Positions 29,708 through 38,986 are shown, numbered from the stretch's first letter. The stretch is 64,000 nt of DNA from Pseudomonas sp. Q2-TVG4-2 (GCF_013620795.1 NZ_LGLW01000001.1:186001-250000), one strand, 5' to 3'. Program-made: numbers and translations. Notes: generated by a model from the letters alone, not told the origin.

Positions 29708-29845
29708 CGCGATAGCTTCCAATCGCTCTAATGGTGCCCGGTGCGCCGTACCGTCAACTTCCTATACTGCGACTTAAGGTCGCACGCCCGTCCAACTGAC
29801 GGCACGCCAGGCGAAGCGACCCTCCAAAACCGAGGAGACGCTGGC

Positions 29846-30445
29846 ATGATCAATCACGTTTGGGGACTGTTTGCTCACCCTGGCCAGGAATGGCAGGAAA
29901 TCACTGGGGAAGAACGCAACGTCGGGCACCTGCATCTTGGGGAAGTGCTAATACTCGCGGCGATACCCGCCATATCGGCATTCATTGGCACTACCCAGGT
30001 CGGCTGGAGCATCGGCGGTGGGGACGCGGTGAAGCTCACCGAAAGCAGCGCGTTTCAACTCACCCTATTGTCCTATCTGGCGATGCTGGCAGGCGTCGCG
30101 GTAATGGGTGGATTCATCCATTGGATGTCACGCACCTATGACGCCAATCCAACCCTCGTTCAGTGCGTCGTGTTCGCTGCGTACACCGCCACGCCCTTGT
30201 TCGTCGGCGGCCTGGCCGCGCTGTATCCGCATATCTGGCTGGGAATGATCATCGGCACGGCAGCCATCTGCTACACGACCTACCTGCTCTACGTGGGCTT
30301 ACCGACCTTCATGAACATCCCTTCGGACGAAGGCTTTCTGTTCTCCAGCTCGATACTGGCCGTCGGACTGGTCGTGCTGGTGGCGATCATCGCGCTGTCG
30401 GTAATCATGTGGGGCATGGGAGTCGGCCCCATCTATATTCGCTAA
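29846..30445 (+). CDS. Yip1-family inner-membrane protein (copy 1)
   Basis: 199-residue protein with five hydrophobic helices in the YIP1 fold: after a short cytoplasmic start (MINHVWGLFAHPGQEWQEI) come segments IPAISAFIGTTQVGW, LSYLAMLAGVAVMGGFIHW, AYTATPLFVGGLAALYP, IGTAAICYTTYLLYVGLP and a last helix. Function of bacterial members is unknown. GAGGAG lies before the ATG at 29846. A paralogue follows about 170 bp downstream. Confidence 0.85.
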   Translation: MINHVWGLFAHPGQEWQEITGEERNVGHLHLGEVLILAAIPAISAFIGTTQVGWSIGGGDAVKLTESSAFQLTLLSYLAMLAGVAVMGGFIHWMSRTYDANPTLVQCVVFAAYTATPLFVGGLAALYPHIWLGMIIGTAAICYTTYLLYVGLPTFMNIPSDEGFLFSSSILAVGLVVLVAIIALSVIMWGMGVGPIYIR

Positions 30446-30459
30446 CCTGCCCAGACCGC

Positions 30460-30486
30460 AGCCGGCGCGATCCACTCGCGCCGGCT
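30460..30486 (+). terminator. Strong hairpin between the two Yip1 genes
   Basis: AGCCGGCGCGA / TCGCGCCGGCT, 11 bp, loop TCCAC, beginning 15 nt after the first Yip1 stop codon. No T run follows (AGCCCATCC), so termination may be partial. Confidence 0.5.
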
Positions 30487-30617
30487 AGCCCATCCTCCGC
30501 ACCCCATCATTTCCTATCTTTCTTCCGCCTCGTTGGCGGTCATGGTTTGAATCCCTGTCGCGCTTGAGCGTCTATACCAGCAACAACACTGCTCAAGCAT
30601 CGGCATCAGGAGGCTCC

Positions 30618-31283
30618 ATGACCCCAGAATTCATCAGCTTATTCACCCGGCCGGACCGTGCCTGGGAGGTCATCCGCCAGAAGGAAGATGCCCATAGCCT
30701 GCACTATCTGATGCATTTGCTGCTGCTGGCCTTGATCCCGGCGGTGTGCCTGTTCATCGGTATCACGTTCGTTGGTTGGAGCCTGGTAGATGCGGAGCGT
30801 GTGAGGCTCGACTTCGCCAGTGCGCTGCAGCTGTGCCTGCTGCTCTACCTCGCCATCATCATCGGCACCGTGATCATGGGATTTTTTGTGCGCTGGATGG
30901 CCCGCGCATTCGAAGTGCGGCCAAACCTTAACCAGTGCATCGGCTTTATCGCCTACGTAATCACTCCGTTCCTGGTCGCGGGTGTAACGGGCCTGTATCC
31001 GAACCGCTGGTTCGCGGCCATCGTCCTGCTGATTGCCGGCATCTACTCGACTTACCTGCTGTTCACTGGTCTGCCCGCTTTCATGCGTCAGCGCAGCTCG
31101 CAAAGCTTTCTCTATGCCAGCTCGATCTGGGGTGTCGCATTGCTGGTGATAGTGACCGTGCTGGTGTCCATGATTCTGTTCTGGTCACAGTTCCTCCAGC
31201 CGAACTACGAGCGCACCGTGCAGGAAAACCAGAGCTACGGTACGCAAGAGGAACGCCCCCAGGAGGAACCCGGCGGTCTCTGA
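30618..31283 (+). CDS. Yip1-family inner-membrane protein (copy 2)
   Basis: 221 residues, paralogous to the preceding gene: FISLFTRPDRAWEVIRQKE corresponds to VWGLFAHPGQEWQEITGEE, and IPAVCLFIGITFVGWSL to IPAISAFIGTTQVGWSI. It has five helices and an extra hydrophilic C-terminal tail (QENQSYGTQEERPQEEP). AGGAGG precedes the ATG at 30618. Role unknown; the pair may form a membrane complex, which is only inference from the duplication. Confidence 0.85.
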   Translation: MTPEFISLFTRPDRAWEVIRQKEDAHSLHYLMHLLLLALIPAVCLFIGITFVGWSLVDAERVRLDFASALQLCLLLYLAIIIGTVIMGFFVRWMARAFEVRPNLNQCIGFIAYVITPFLVAGVTGLYPNRWFAAIVLLIAGIYSTYLLFTGLPAFMRQRSSQSFLYASSIWGVALLVIVTVLVSMILFWSQFLQPNYERTVQENQSYGTQEERPQEEPGGL

Positions 31284-31338
31284 ACGGTTGTCAGCCTGGC
31301 GTATTACGGCATAATTCCGGGCTTCTTCGGAGGTCCTT

Positions 31339-31833
31339 ATGCCCGAACAGCTTCATGCCCGTGTCGAGGCCTGCTACCAGCAGGCCGAGGCCTTCTTCAA
31401 CAAGCGCTTCGAGCGCCCTCAGGTCAGCTTCAAGTTGCGCGGACAGAAAGCCGGCGTTGCCCACCTCAGTACCAATCTGTTGCGTTTCAACTCTCAGTTG
31501 TACCGGGAAAACCGCGAGCACTTTCTCAAGCAGACCGTGGCCCATGAGGTCGCGCATCTGGTCGCGCATCAGATGTTCGGCGGCCGGATCCGTCCTCACG
31601 GGGAAGAGTGGCAATTGATCATGCAGGGCGTATACGAACTGACACCTGATCGTTGCCACAACTATGAGATAAGCCGTCGGCAGGTCAGCCGCTATATCTA
31701 TCGCTGCGCCTGTGCCAAGCAGGACTTCCCGTTCACCCCGCAGCGCCACGCGCTGGTGCGCAAGGGGCGTCGTTACTTCTGCCGCAGCTGCCGCGCCACG
31801 CTGGTTTTCAGTGGCGAGCAGCGGATCGAGTAA
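31339..31833 (+). CDS. sprT: SprT family zinc metalloprotease-like protein
   Basis: 164 residues. The metallopeptidase motif HEVAH is at H69-H73 (TVAHEVAHLVAHQ), preceded by LSTNLLRFN, and a C-terminal zinc ribbon is formed by CAC...CRSC. SprT is related to the Spartan/SPRTN proteases that degrade DNA-protein crosslinks; activity of the bacterial protein is not proven here. AGG before the ATG at 31339. Confidence 0.92.
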   Translation: MPEQLHARVEACYQQAEAFFNKRFERPQVSFKLRGQKAGVAHLSTNLLRFNSQLYRENREHFLKQTVAHEVAHLVAHQMFGGRIRPHGEEWQLIMQGVYELTPDRCHNYEISRRQVSRYIYRCACAKQDFPFTPQRHALVRKGRRYFCRSCRATLVFSGEQRIE

Positions 31834-31848
31834 GCTCGACTGCCCACG

Positions 31849-33051
31849 CTACAGGCTTCTCGCCCGCCAGGCCGCGATCACGAACAACGCAGCCAGTACC
31901 ACCATCAGCGGTAGCCAGCCTGCATGCTCCCAGACGTAGCCGGCGGCAAAGCCCACCACACTCGATCCCAGGTAGTAGGCACACAGATACAGCGCCGATG
32001 CCTGTGCCTTGGCATCTTTGGCATGCGCGCCAACCTGCCCACTGGCCACCGCGTGTGCAGCGAAAAAGCCGAGCGTGAATAGCGCCAGTCCCGCAACGAT
32101 CGCGACCAGCCAGGGCGTTGCACACAAACCAACCCCCAGCAACATCAACCCGACACCACCTTGAAGTACAGCTTTGGCCCCCAGACGCGGAACCAGGCGC
32201 CCGGCCCAACCGGCACTGAAAATTCCTGCCAGATAGACGATGAACAGTAGACCGATTACCGTCGAAGAAAGACCGAACGGTGCACCGGCCAGACGGAAAC
32301 CGATGTAGTTGAATAGCGCGACGAAGCCGCCCATCAGCAGGAAGGCCTGCAAGAACAGGTTGCGCAAGATCGGGTTGCTCAAGTGCTGAGCGAAATTGGC
32401 CAACAGCCGACGCAACGATAAGGGCTGCGCCTTGAAATGACGCGATGCCGGCAGCAACCAGACAAACAAACCCAGCGCGACCAGCCCCAGGCCGGCTATC
32501 CCGCCGAGCGCCAGCTGCCAGCCGCCAATATCGCTCAATAGGCCCGACAACAACCTACCCAGCAGCCCGCCAAGAGCAGTCCCGCCGATGTACAAACCCA
32601 TCGCAGCTGGCAACGACTCGGGAGCGAATTCCTCACCGACGTAAGCCATCGCCAGTGCCGGCAAGCCGCTGAGCGCAAGTCCAAGCAAGGCGCGCAGCAC
32701 AAGCAGCAATGTCCAGGACTCGACCAGCACGCAGCCGAGCCCAAGCAGGCAAGCCAGCGTCAGCGCCAATCCCATGACCCGCTTGCGTCCCCAGCTCTCT
32801 GCCAGGCCTCCGGAAACCAACAGGCAAACGGCAAGCGACAATGTAGTCAACGACAACGCCAGGCTACTGTTGGCTGCCGATACGGAAAAATGCGCAGCCA
32901 GCAGCGGCAGCAGCGGCTGTACGCAATAGAGCATGGCGAAGGTAGCGAAGCCGGCGCAGAACAGCGCCAGCGTGGCGCGGCGGTAGGCAGGGGTGCCGCG
33001 CTTTAGGTGGGCGGAATCGAGCGAGTCGGAAGGCATGCGTTTTTTACCCAT
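31849..33051 (-). CDS. MFS transporter (YnfM-like)
   Basis: 400-residue major facilitator with 12 predicted helices. The loop 2-3 signature is seen as LAESWGRKRVMGLAL and the N-terminal helix as FCAGFATFAMLYCVQPLLPLLA, a form typical of YnfM-type exporters of small molecules. The substrate is not predictable. The start may be ATG 33051 or the second Met at 33036. Convergent with sprT, 15 bp apart. Confidence 0.88.
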   Translation of the reverse strand: MGKKRMPSDSLDSAHLKRGTPAYRRATLALFCAGFATFAMLYCVQPLLPLLAAHFSVSAANSSLALSLTTLSLAVCLLVSGGLAESWGRKRVMGLALTLACLLGLGCVLVESWTLLLVLRALLGLALSGLPALAMAYVGEEFAPESLPAAMGLYIGGTALGGLLGRLLSGLLSDIGGWQLALGGIAGLGLVALGLFVWLLPASRHFKAQPLSLRRLLANFAQHLSNPILRNLFLQAFLLMGGFVALFNYIGFRLAGAPFGLSSTVIGLLFIVYLAGIFSAGWAGRLVPRLGAKAVLQGGVGLMLLGVGLCATPWLVAIVAGLALFTLGFFAAHAVASGQVGAHAKDAKAQASALYLCAYYLGSSVVGFAAGYVWEHAGWLPLMVVLAALFVIAAWRARSL

Positions 33052-33390
33052 ACGCCCGTCACCTGCGGAACGGGCTCGAAAAAGCCGCGCAGCCTAACAC
33101 AGCCACAGCCACAGCAAGGGCATCGTCCATCGCCTGCCGGAACGGTGTGGCGTAGCGTGACGTTTTGGTAACAGCCTTCGGAGATCGGCTCCGCCCCGAG
33201 CGGGTGCAGGAAGGTTTATCGCCACCCGGGCTATAGTTCTTCCGGCGTGCCGCACGTCTGATCGACGTATTGTTCAATGCCGTTGTCGGATCGAGTCTCC
33301 AGGCGCGCCGAACAACCTTGTTGCACATGAGTCGAACTACCGCTATTCATTTGGATCGCTTCGACCGTCGACTAAAACAAGGAGTCCACC
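33052..33390. other. Intergenic region, no gene seen
   Basis: 339 bp between divergent genes. Short open frames here lack ribosome binding sites and typical codon use. It should contain the promoters of the MFS gene and of the hydrolase gene; AAGGAG lies 7 nt before the latter's ATG. I see no hairpin or repeat of note. Confidence 0.5.
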
Positions 33391-34185
33391 ATGCGTTATC
33401 GCCTACTCGGCGCACTGATGGCTGTCAGCGCCTTCGCCCAAGCCGAAATTCAGACCCAGGAAATCCCATATACCGCGGCCGACGGAACCAAGATGGTCGG
33501 TTACTACGCCTACGATGACGCCATCGAAGGCAAGCGCCCCGGCGTCGTGGTGGTTCATGAGTGGTGGGGCCTCAACGACTACGCCAAAAGCCGCGCCCGT
33601 GACCTCGCAGAGCTTGGCTACAGCGCGCTGGCGATTGATATGTATGGCGAAGGCAAGAACACCGAGCACCCCAAAGACGCCATGAGCTTCATGCAGGCCG
33701 CGCTGGCCGATGCCGATGCGGCCAAGGCCCGCTTCAACGCCGGCCTCGATCTGCTCAAGCAGCAACAGCAAACCGACGCCGCCAAGCTTGCGGCGGTCGG
33801 TTACTGCTTCGGTGGCAAGGTGGTGCTGGACATGGCGCGCCAGGGCGTACCGCTCGAAGGCGTCGTCAGCTTCCACGGCGCACTGGCAACGCAAACTCGT
33901 GCCGCCCCTGGCAGTGTCAAAGCACGCGTACTGGTCGAACACGGGAGCGCAGACAGCATGGTCAGTGCTGAAGACGTGGCGGCGCTGACTTCTGAAATGG
34001 TCACGGCCGGTGCCGACTACCAGCTCGTCAACCTGCCCGACGCCAAGCACGGCTTCACCAATCCCGGTGCGGACAAGTTCCAGGAAAAAGGCGTGGACGT
34101 GGCGTACAACAAAGCCGCAGACGAGCGCTCGTGGGACGATATGCAACGCTTCCTCGACGAGACTTTCGCCCAAACGCGCCCATAG
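33391..34185 (+). CDS. Exported dienelactone hydrolase family protein
   Basis: 264-residue alpha/beta hydrolase with a signal peptide (first 18 residues, ending AFAQA). The triad is C139 in GYCFGG, D188 in HGSADSM and H220 in DAKHGF, with E57 in VVHEWWG in the place of the dienelactone hydrolase glutamate. Such exported members act on small esters or lactones of unknown identity. There is no catabolic neighbour to suggest a pathway. Confidence 0.9.
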   Translation: MRYRLLGALMAVSAFAQAEIQTQEIPYTAADGTKMVGYYAYDDAIEGKRPGVVVVHEWWGLNDYAKSRARDLAELGYSALAIDMYGEGKNTEHPKDAMSFMQAALADADAAKARFNAGLDLLKQQQQTDAAKLAAVGYCFGGKVVLDMARQGVPLEGVVSFHGALATQTRAAPGSVKARVLVEHGSADSMVSAEDVAALTSEMVTAGADYQLVNLPDAKHGFTNPGADKFQEKGVDVAYNKAADERSWDDMQRFLDETFAQTRP

Positions 34186-34478
34186 TCTGGATGGCTTGCG
34201 CCGGCCTTGTACCGCGTCTGGGGACGCAGCATTGACGAAAGGCTAGTCGGGGCATCCAGCAAAACCTGGTAACAGCCGCGCGGCCGGCTCCTCCCTTCTT
34301 TACATAGGCTGGGATCAAGGGCTGGCGGGCGGCAACCTAGAATTCCGGTAGTTTCGAAGGCCAGCCTGCGAAAGACTCAATCGAGCGCTTCGCCTTGTCC
34401 CAGCGCAGCCTCCATCTACCTGCCGTGCTAGCATTACCGCCCATCGCAACTTCCCCCCATTCCAATCGATCGCGAGTC
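34186..34478. other. Intergenic region, no gene seen
   Basis: 293 bp between two plus-strand genes. No convincing ORF, terminator or repeat was found. The downstream gene has only a weak ribosome binding site before ATG 34479. Confidence 0.45.
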
Positions 34479-34913
34479 ATGGCCGAACACGATTTCCGTT
34501 ACACCCTCCTCAATCCCGGACACACACTGACCGAATGCCGCGCCCTGGCGCCGGGCCGCTACCAGGTCACCGGCAACGGCGGCAATGTCCGCTCGGGCGA
34601 TGTCCTGATCGTCACGCTCAAAGGCAGTCGCGAGCTCTCGCAACGTCTGACCGTCGATAAGGTGCGCCATTTGATCAACCCGCCAGGACAATGGATGGCT
34701 GTAGCGAGCGGACCGGTGTTCCGTGAACTGGCGATCCTCAACTGGCAGGTCGATTGCGACGGCTGTGGTAAACAGCTCGATTTCGAGTTCGCGGTGGACG
34801 CCGCCAAGGGCGAAGCCGCTCGTGCCCCAGCGGCAGAAGCGCGGATCGCCGAGATGGGATGGCAGAACGACGCCGGCCGGCATCTGTGCCCGGCATGCCA
34901 GGGGGCCAAATGA
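34479..34913 (+). CDS. Uncharacterised protein with C-x2-C pairs
   Basis: 144 residues, unrecognised. The N-terminal half has a small beta-rich domain (LLNPGHTLTECRALAPGRYQ is typical of its composition). Two C-x2-C pairs (CDGC and CPAC) suggest a zinc site. The stop codon overlaps the start of the META lipoprotein gene (ATGA), so the two are probably co-translated. The ATG at 34479 is chosen because the upstream 28 codons are Ser/Pro-rich and unlike a protein start. Confidence 0.6.
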   Translation: MAEHDFRYTLLNPGHTLTECRALAPGRYQVTGNGGNVRSGDVLIVTLKGSRELSQRLTVDKVRHLINPPGQWMAVASGPVFRELAILNWQVDCDGCGKQLDFEFAVDAAKGEAARAPAAEARIAEMGWQNDAGRHLCPACQGAK

Positions 34914-35314
34914 TGAAAAGGCTCGTATTGACCGGCCTCGCCGTGTTGTCTGTTAGCGGCTGCTCGGTCGAACCGCTCACTCTTCAGCATGAGGTCACCT
35001 ATATCGCCGAATGGATCGGCGACGACCCCGTGGTAGGCCGCAATCCGGTCTCGCTGACCTTCAGCGAAGACCGTGCTTATGGCAACGCCGGTTGCAACCA
35101 TTGGTTTGCCAACTACCAGCTCAACGACCAGCAGATCCGCTTCAGCGAGGTGGGCAGCACGCGCAAAATGTGCGCTGATCACCTCATGAAGCAGGAGCAG
35201 CAATTTTTAGAGTTGCTCTCACAAGTTGAGCGGTGGGACGTTTCCAACATCGATCAGCTGCGCTTCTGGCCCGCTGAAGGCGCCCCGCTCCGCGTCTGGC
35301 CGGAACAGAACTAG
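34910..35314 (+). CDS. META-domain lipoprotein
   Basis: 134-residue lipoprotein (lipobox SVSGC, cysteine about residue 18). The META/HslJ-like domain shows YGNAGCNHWFANYQL and a later FSEVGSTRKMCADHLMKQEQ region split as GSTRKMC and EQQFLELL, matching the G-x-C-N and T-x-M-x-C blocks of the family. HslJ relatives are linked to novobiocin resistance or heat shock in other bacteria; the role here is unknown. Start overlaps the previous stop (ATGA). Confidence 0.8.
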   Translation: MMKRLVLTGLAVLSVSGCSVEPLTLQHEVTYIAEWIGDDPVVGRNPVSLTFSEDRAYGNAGCNHWFANYQLNDQQIRFSEVGSTRKMCADHLMKQEQQFLELLSQVERWDVSNIDQLRFWPAEGAPLRVWPEQN

Positions 35315-35381
35315 GCTGTGCTAAAGCGGGGCACGCCGCCCTGGAAATGCACGTCAAATAAGCGAAAAAGCACGGCGGCAA

Positions 35382-35400
35382 CGGGCGCCTAGAGCGCCCG
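35382..35400 (+). terminator. GC hairpin downstream of the META gene
   Basis: CGGGCGC / GCGCCCG with loop CTAGA, about 67 nt after the META stop codon. There is no T run, so it may be a weak or Rho-assisted terminator. Confidence 0.4.
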
Positions 35401-35547
35401 ATCCACCAGGAACACTCGGCGCACCGCCTCAAGCACTTCATTTTCGAGTCGACGCCCGCTGGAACTCCCCGTAGCGTCTGTGGTTCAAGCGACCCTCGGA
35501 TACGGTTGCTTTGCCAACGAGTGGCTACCGCAACCCAACCTTTGAAA

Positions 35548-35564
35548 CTGGCACGACCAATGCA
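35548..35564 (+). promoter_or_regulatory. Predicted sigma54 (RpoN) promoter
   Basis: CTGGCACGACCAATGCA matches the RpoN consensus YTGGCACGRNNNTTGCW at all informative positions except one (ATGC for TTGC). The invariant GG (35550-35551) and GC (35562-35563) have exactly 10 nt between them. Transcription should begin near 35575. It lies in a gap with no protein gene downstream on this strand. Confidence 0.7.
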
Positions 35565-35574
35565 ACAACCCAGG

Positions 35575-35668
35575 TAACCAGTTTCGGGGACCCTGGTACA
35601 GGCAGGCCAGGGATTCCCCTCTTTTACACCTAGCAAAGGGTCGCTCAGTGAGCGGCCCTTTTGTTTTA
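35575..35668 (+). ncRNA. Candidate sigma54-dependent small RNA
   Basis: From the predicted start near 35575 the transcript would be about 90 nt. It has a 5' hairpin with arms GGGG-A-CCCTGG (35587-35597) and CCAGGG-ATT-CCCC (35607-35619), a single-stranded TCTTTTACACC linker and a terminator hairpin with a U tail. No ORF with a ribosome binding site fits. The family is not recognised; known RpoN-dependent pseudomonad RNAs such as CrcZ and NrsZ are longer. Prediction only. Confidence 0.6.
35635..35666 (+). terminator. Intrinsic terminator of the candidate small RNA
   Basis: AAAGGGTCGCTCA-GTGAGCGGCCCTTTTGTTTTA: a stem of about 12 bp with one mismatch, followed by a T-rich tail on the plus strand. 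On the minus strand it also lies at the end of mshQ but has no T run there. Confidence 0.85.
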
Positions 35669-38600
35669 GCGATAAACCTCTCGGCGAAAAATCAGCGGTT
35701 TCGGGCCCTGATAGATCCCGAAGGTCGCAAGGCCACGACTCGCCTCACGTCCCTCGCCGCGCCAGTCATACCAGAGCCATTCAGGCACGTCCGGAAAACC
35801 GATGCGTGCGCTTCCCGTAGCGCCGGGTGCCTGAACGGACAGGCTACCCTGATAGCCAGATGTGCCACCGGTGATGCTTAGCGCCTCACCAGCCAGGGCG
35901 CCGTGCTTTTCGACGGCATCGGCAGCGCCCCATATCAGCGCACTGCAGGCATCGCCCGCCTCGGACAAGAAAGCGCCTGGAGCCTGCCAGCTTTCAATGA
36001 CCCACGGCAGCTCCAGCGATAACAATTCCGAGCCATGGGCGTTGCTGATCCGCAAGCGGCCAAGGCGGATCTGACTGCCGCCTATCGCCAGGTCGAAGCC
36101 CTGACAGCCGTCGGCTTCAACGCAAATGCCGTCCTGGTCGGTGAGCGCCTCGGCCAAGTATCGCTGGAGAATGGAAAATGGCAGGTCCTCCTCGTTTGGT
36201 GCCGCGCCGCGCGTATAGGCCAGCTCGTCAGCCGACCAGCGATAGGTCCTCGCGCCGTCTGCACCGTTCGCCCCAACAAGGATGACGACATCTTCCATGA
36301 CCAACCGGTCGGAAAGATCCTGAGCGCGGTCTTGCGCACGCCAGGTCTCCACGGGTCGGTCGGTGAAACCCCAGAAACCATCAAAATCGTAGTTGCGGGT
36401 AACGTATTCTTCGCCGCCCGCCTTACCGTAGCCAGTGATGGTCAGCGCCAACGGGGTCGCGAACGAGATGGGTTGATCCTGGTAACTGAACACGCCGCAG
36501 CGGGGCGCCAACGCTCCCGCACCCGACACGCTCAGATGGGTCGGGTAGAAACGACCTACTGGCGCCGACACGCTGCTGGGCACCGTCGCGCCATAATATT
36601 CGAGCGGCGGCGGTGTTACCCCTAGGCGAAACACTCCCACTTCCGAAAACGCCACGCTCTGGATGACCTCGCCGCTCCAGCCGATGGCGGCACCGGGAGG
36701 CTGATGATCGTAGTGTCGGCTGGTCGGCTCAAGCACCTCACCGCTGGCACCGCCAAGCGGCTGCACCAGTACCGGCTCGAGCGTCAGATTGTCCTGACGA
36801 TAGTTCCGCGTGGTCGCTCCCTCGCAGATGGTGTCGCTATCGTTCCAAGCCACCGGTCTCACGGTAGCCGTAAAGAGCTGCCCCACCTGACGGAAAGCCG
36901 AACAGTTGCTGTCCCCTGATGCGCAAATTGTCTCCGGCGTAATACAGAAACCTGCCGGGGTGGCGACGAAGTCATCGCTGCCTATCATCACGCCGCTGTC
37001 ATCTTCATCGCCGCTGCCTGCGTAAAGCGCGCTCAGCTGCATCCTGCCGGCTTCGCGGTAGTTCACTTCGAGGACGGCATTACCCTTGTTATCGAAGCGC
37101 AACGGTAATGCCTCGGCATCGGCGAAACCCTGCGAGACTGCCTCGCCGTTTACCCAAACCGGTTCGGAGCTGACCGTCAGCTCGCTGCCGGCAGGGCTCA
37201 TGAAACCACTCCAGAACTTCACGTCACGTGTTTCGTCGGCAAATGCCGGCTCGCAATTGGGGCTACCCGGTGTACCGAGGTCAACCACCGCGCTGATTGG
37301 AATATTCTGCGCGCCTCTGTTGGCGAGCAGATTCGGTACATCGAAGACGAATCCACTCTGCGAGAAGCTCAACGTGCATTCGGCAGACAAGGGTGCGCTG
37401 CCGATCTGACAAAGCGTCTGGTTCCCAGGCAACGGCGATGAAGCGGCGACACCGAGCGGCATCTCGAGCTGCAATCCCTGTAACCGAAATGTCCCGATGC
37501 CGTTGATCAGCACCTTGTTGCTGCCGCCGACCCAGCCATCGGAGGTCAGGCTGACCGCTACATCGCCAGGATAGAGCTGGCATACACCGGGTGCGGCATT
37601 GGTGCACGCCTTGAGGGTGACCGTATGCGGGCTGCAGGTGTGTGCGCCTGCACTGGTGACGAATTCGAAGTGATCGATCGCTGCAGTATTGCCGCACCAA
37701 TGGCGGGCTGCCATTTGCCTTTGGAACTCGCTCACGCTCCACAACGCTCGCGCTAGACGAACCTCATCAACTGCTCCGTCCAGACCGGCGTTCGACGCGC
37801 CCCCGACCGTCAATGGCGCCGTGTCCACCGGAAGCACGCCAAATATGAACGACCTGCTAGCGGTGGCTTGAGCTGAACCATTTATGTAAAGGGTCCCCTC
37901 CAGCCGATCGGTCCACCAAGGGATGATGGTCAGCTTCAGATTAAAACCAACATGCACCCACTCCCCCTCAGAAAGCGGAGCCGATGTGACCGACAACTCT
38001 GTACCGCCAAACCAGCCGGACACTCGTGAAGTCAGGATCAGTTCTCTCCGGCTGTTCAATTCCAGCCGGTAAGTGTCTCCTTTCGCCAGCAGCACAACAT
38101 TATTGGCAGGCGTAGTTTCCAGCTTCACCCAGAGGCTTGCGCTGAGTACATCGACCATGTCCAAGGCGTCGTGATCCGCCACCACTACCCGGCTATCCGC
38201 GCCGGAGAAGGCTCCGTATCGGCAGGTTCCCTCTCCCCACTGATTGACCGGCAGTGCAGGATCCGTCCCGAGCGTGGCGGCCCCGCCCACAGCACGGATA
38301 TCAAAGGAGCCGCCACCCGTGTTCGTAGGCACACCCCAGTTCGGCTCATCGAAGCGCAAATAAAGGGGGCTCGTTTCGGCCGTCTCACAGAGATCGCCAT
38401 ACGCAAATTGTTCGGCCGCTTCGTCATCGTAGATGAGTACATTCTTGGCTTTGTTGTCGATACTTCCTTCAGCCGTCAGCGCACCTTGTAGATACGTGCC
38501 TGGATTCAGTTCGGCATCGCCAGTCACATAGAGCAACGCGTTGATGGAGTTGTCAGTTCCGATCTTCAGATTGCCGCGAACCACGATCAGCAGATCGGCA

Positions 38601-38986
38601 GCCGACCCACCCGGATTGATCTCGCTATGTGGTGCAAACTCCAGATCGCCATCAACGAAGATCCGCACGGGCTGGCCGGGCGTAACGGAGATTGTCTTGT
38701 TATTGGCCAGCTTCCCGCTTTGATAGAAGAAGTCGCGCGAGCTTGTATAGGCTGTGCCATTTGAGGGGAAAGCGACATATCGCTTCCCCTCCATGACAGA
38801 CAGATCCAGCCGGGCAGTGGCACCAGGCGTAGCGTCTTGGGGAAACACGTTGGAGCACAGAGCCGCTGACACCGCAGGGCTGGATAGAATTCCGAGACCG
38901 AACAACACCAGTAGCAGGCATTGCCTGATCCCGCGCCGCCAACCGCCCGCCCTGTTACGGTCCCAGCCAGGCACACCTGCCATCAT
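35666..38986 (-). CDS. mshQ: MSHA biogenesis protein MshQ (LamG-like domain)
   Basis: 1106-residue exported protein, last gene of the MSHA locus. A signal peptide (through residue 40, ending AVSAA) is followed by a region with a beta-helix-like GNLKIGTDNSINALLYVTG, then a concanavalin/LamG-type domain (VSASLWVKLETTP, near residues 255-430) and a long Cys-containing beta-rich C-terminal part. It is thought to sit at the pilus tip or surface as an adhesin-like factor. Start ATG 38986 overlaps the mshP stop by 1 nt (TGATG), with GGAG upstream. Confidence 0.88.
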   Translation of the reverse strand: MMAGVPGWDRNRAGGWRRGIRQCLLLVLFGLGILSSPAVSAALCSNVFPQDATPGATARLDLSVMEGKRYVAFPSNGTAYTSSRDFFYQSGKLANNKTISVTPGQPVRIFVDGDLEFAPHSEINPGGSAADLLIVVRGNLKIGTDNSINALLYVTGDAELNPGTYLQGALTAEGSIDNKAKNVLIYDDEAAEQFAYGDLCETAETSPLYLRFDEPNWGVPTNTGGGSFDIRAVGGAATLGTDPALPVNQWGEGTCRYGAFSGADSRVVVADHDALDMVDVLSASLWVKLETTPANNVVLLAKGDTYRLELNSRRELILTSRVSGWFGGTELSVTSAPLSEGEWVHVGFNLKLTIIPWWTDRLEGTLYINGSAQATASRSFIFGVLPVDTAPLTVGGASNAGLDGAVDEVRLARALWSVSEFQRQMAARHWCGNTAAIDHFEFVTSAGAHTCSPHTVTLKACTNAAPGVCQLYPGDVAVSLTSDGWVGGSNKVLINGIGTFRLQGLQLEMPLGVAASSPLPGNQTLCQIGSAPLSAECTLSFSQSGFVFDVPNLLANRGAQNIPISAVVDLGTPGSPNCEPAFADETRDVKFWSGFMSPAGSELTVSSEPVWVNGEAVSQGFADAEALPLRFDNKGNAVLEVNYREAGRMQLSALYAGSGDEDDSGVMIGSDDFVATPAGFCITPETICASGDSNCSAFRQVGQLFTATVRPVAWNDSDTICEGATTRNYRQDNLTLEPVLVQPLGGASGEVLEPTSRHYDHQPPGAAIGWSGEVIQSVAFSEVGVFRLGVTPPPLEYYGATVPSSVSAPVGRFYPTHLSVSGAGALAPRCGVFSYQDQPISFATPLALTITGYGKAGGEEYVTRNYDFDGFWGFTDRPVETWRAQDRAQDLSDRLVMEDVVILVGANGADGARTYRWSADELAYTRGAAPNEEDLPFSILQRYLAEALTDQDGICVEADGCQGFDLAIGGSQIRLGRLRISNAHGSELLSLELPWVIESWQAPGAFLSEAGDACSALIWGAADAVEKHGALAGEALSITGGTSGYQGSLSVQAPGATGSARIGFPDVPEWLWYDWRGEGREASRGLATFGIYQGPKPLIFRREVYR

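Noticed and set aside
35400..35500. Minus-strand end fragment reading RRLENEVLEAVRRVFLVDRAL then stop
   Set aside because: It looks protein-like but is closed by a TGA about 35 codons upstream, has no start and was not matched to a known gene. It could be a gene remnant, but the support is thin.
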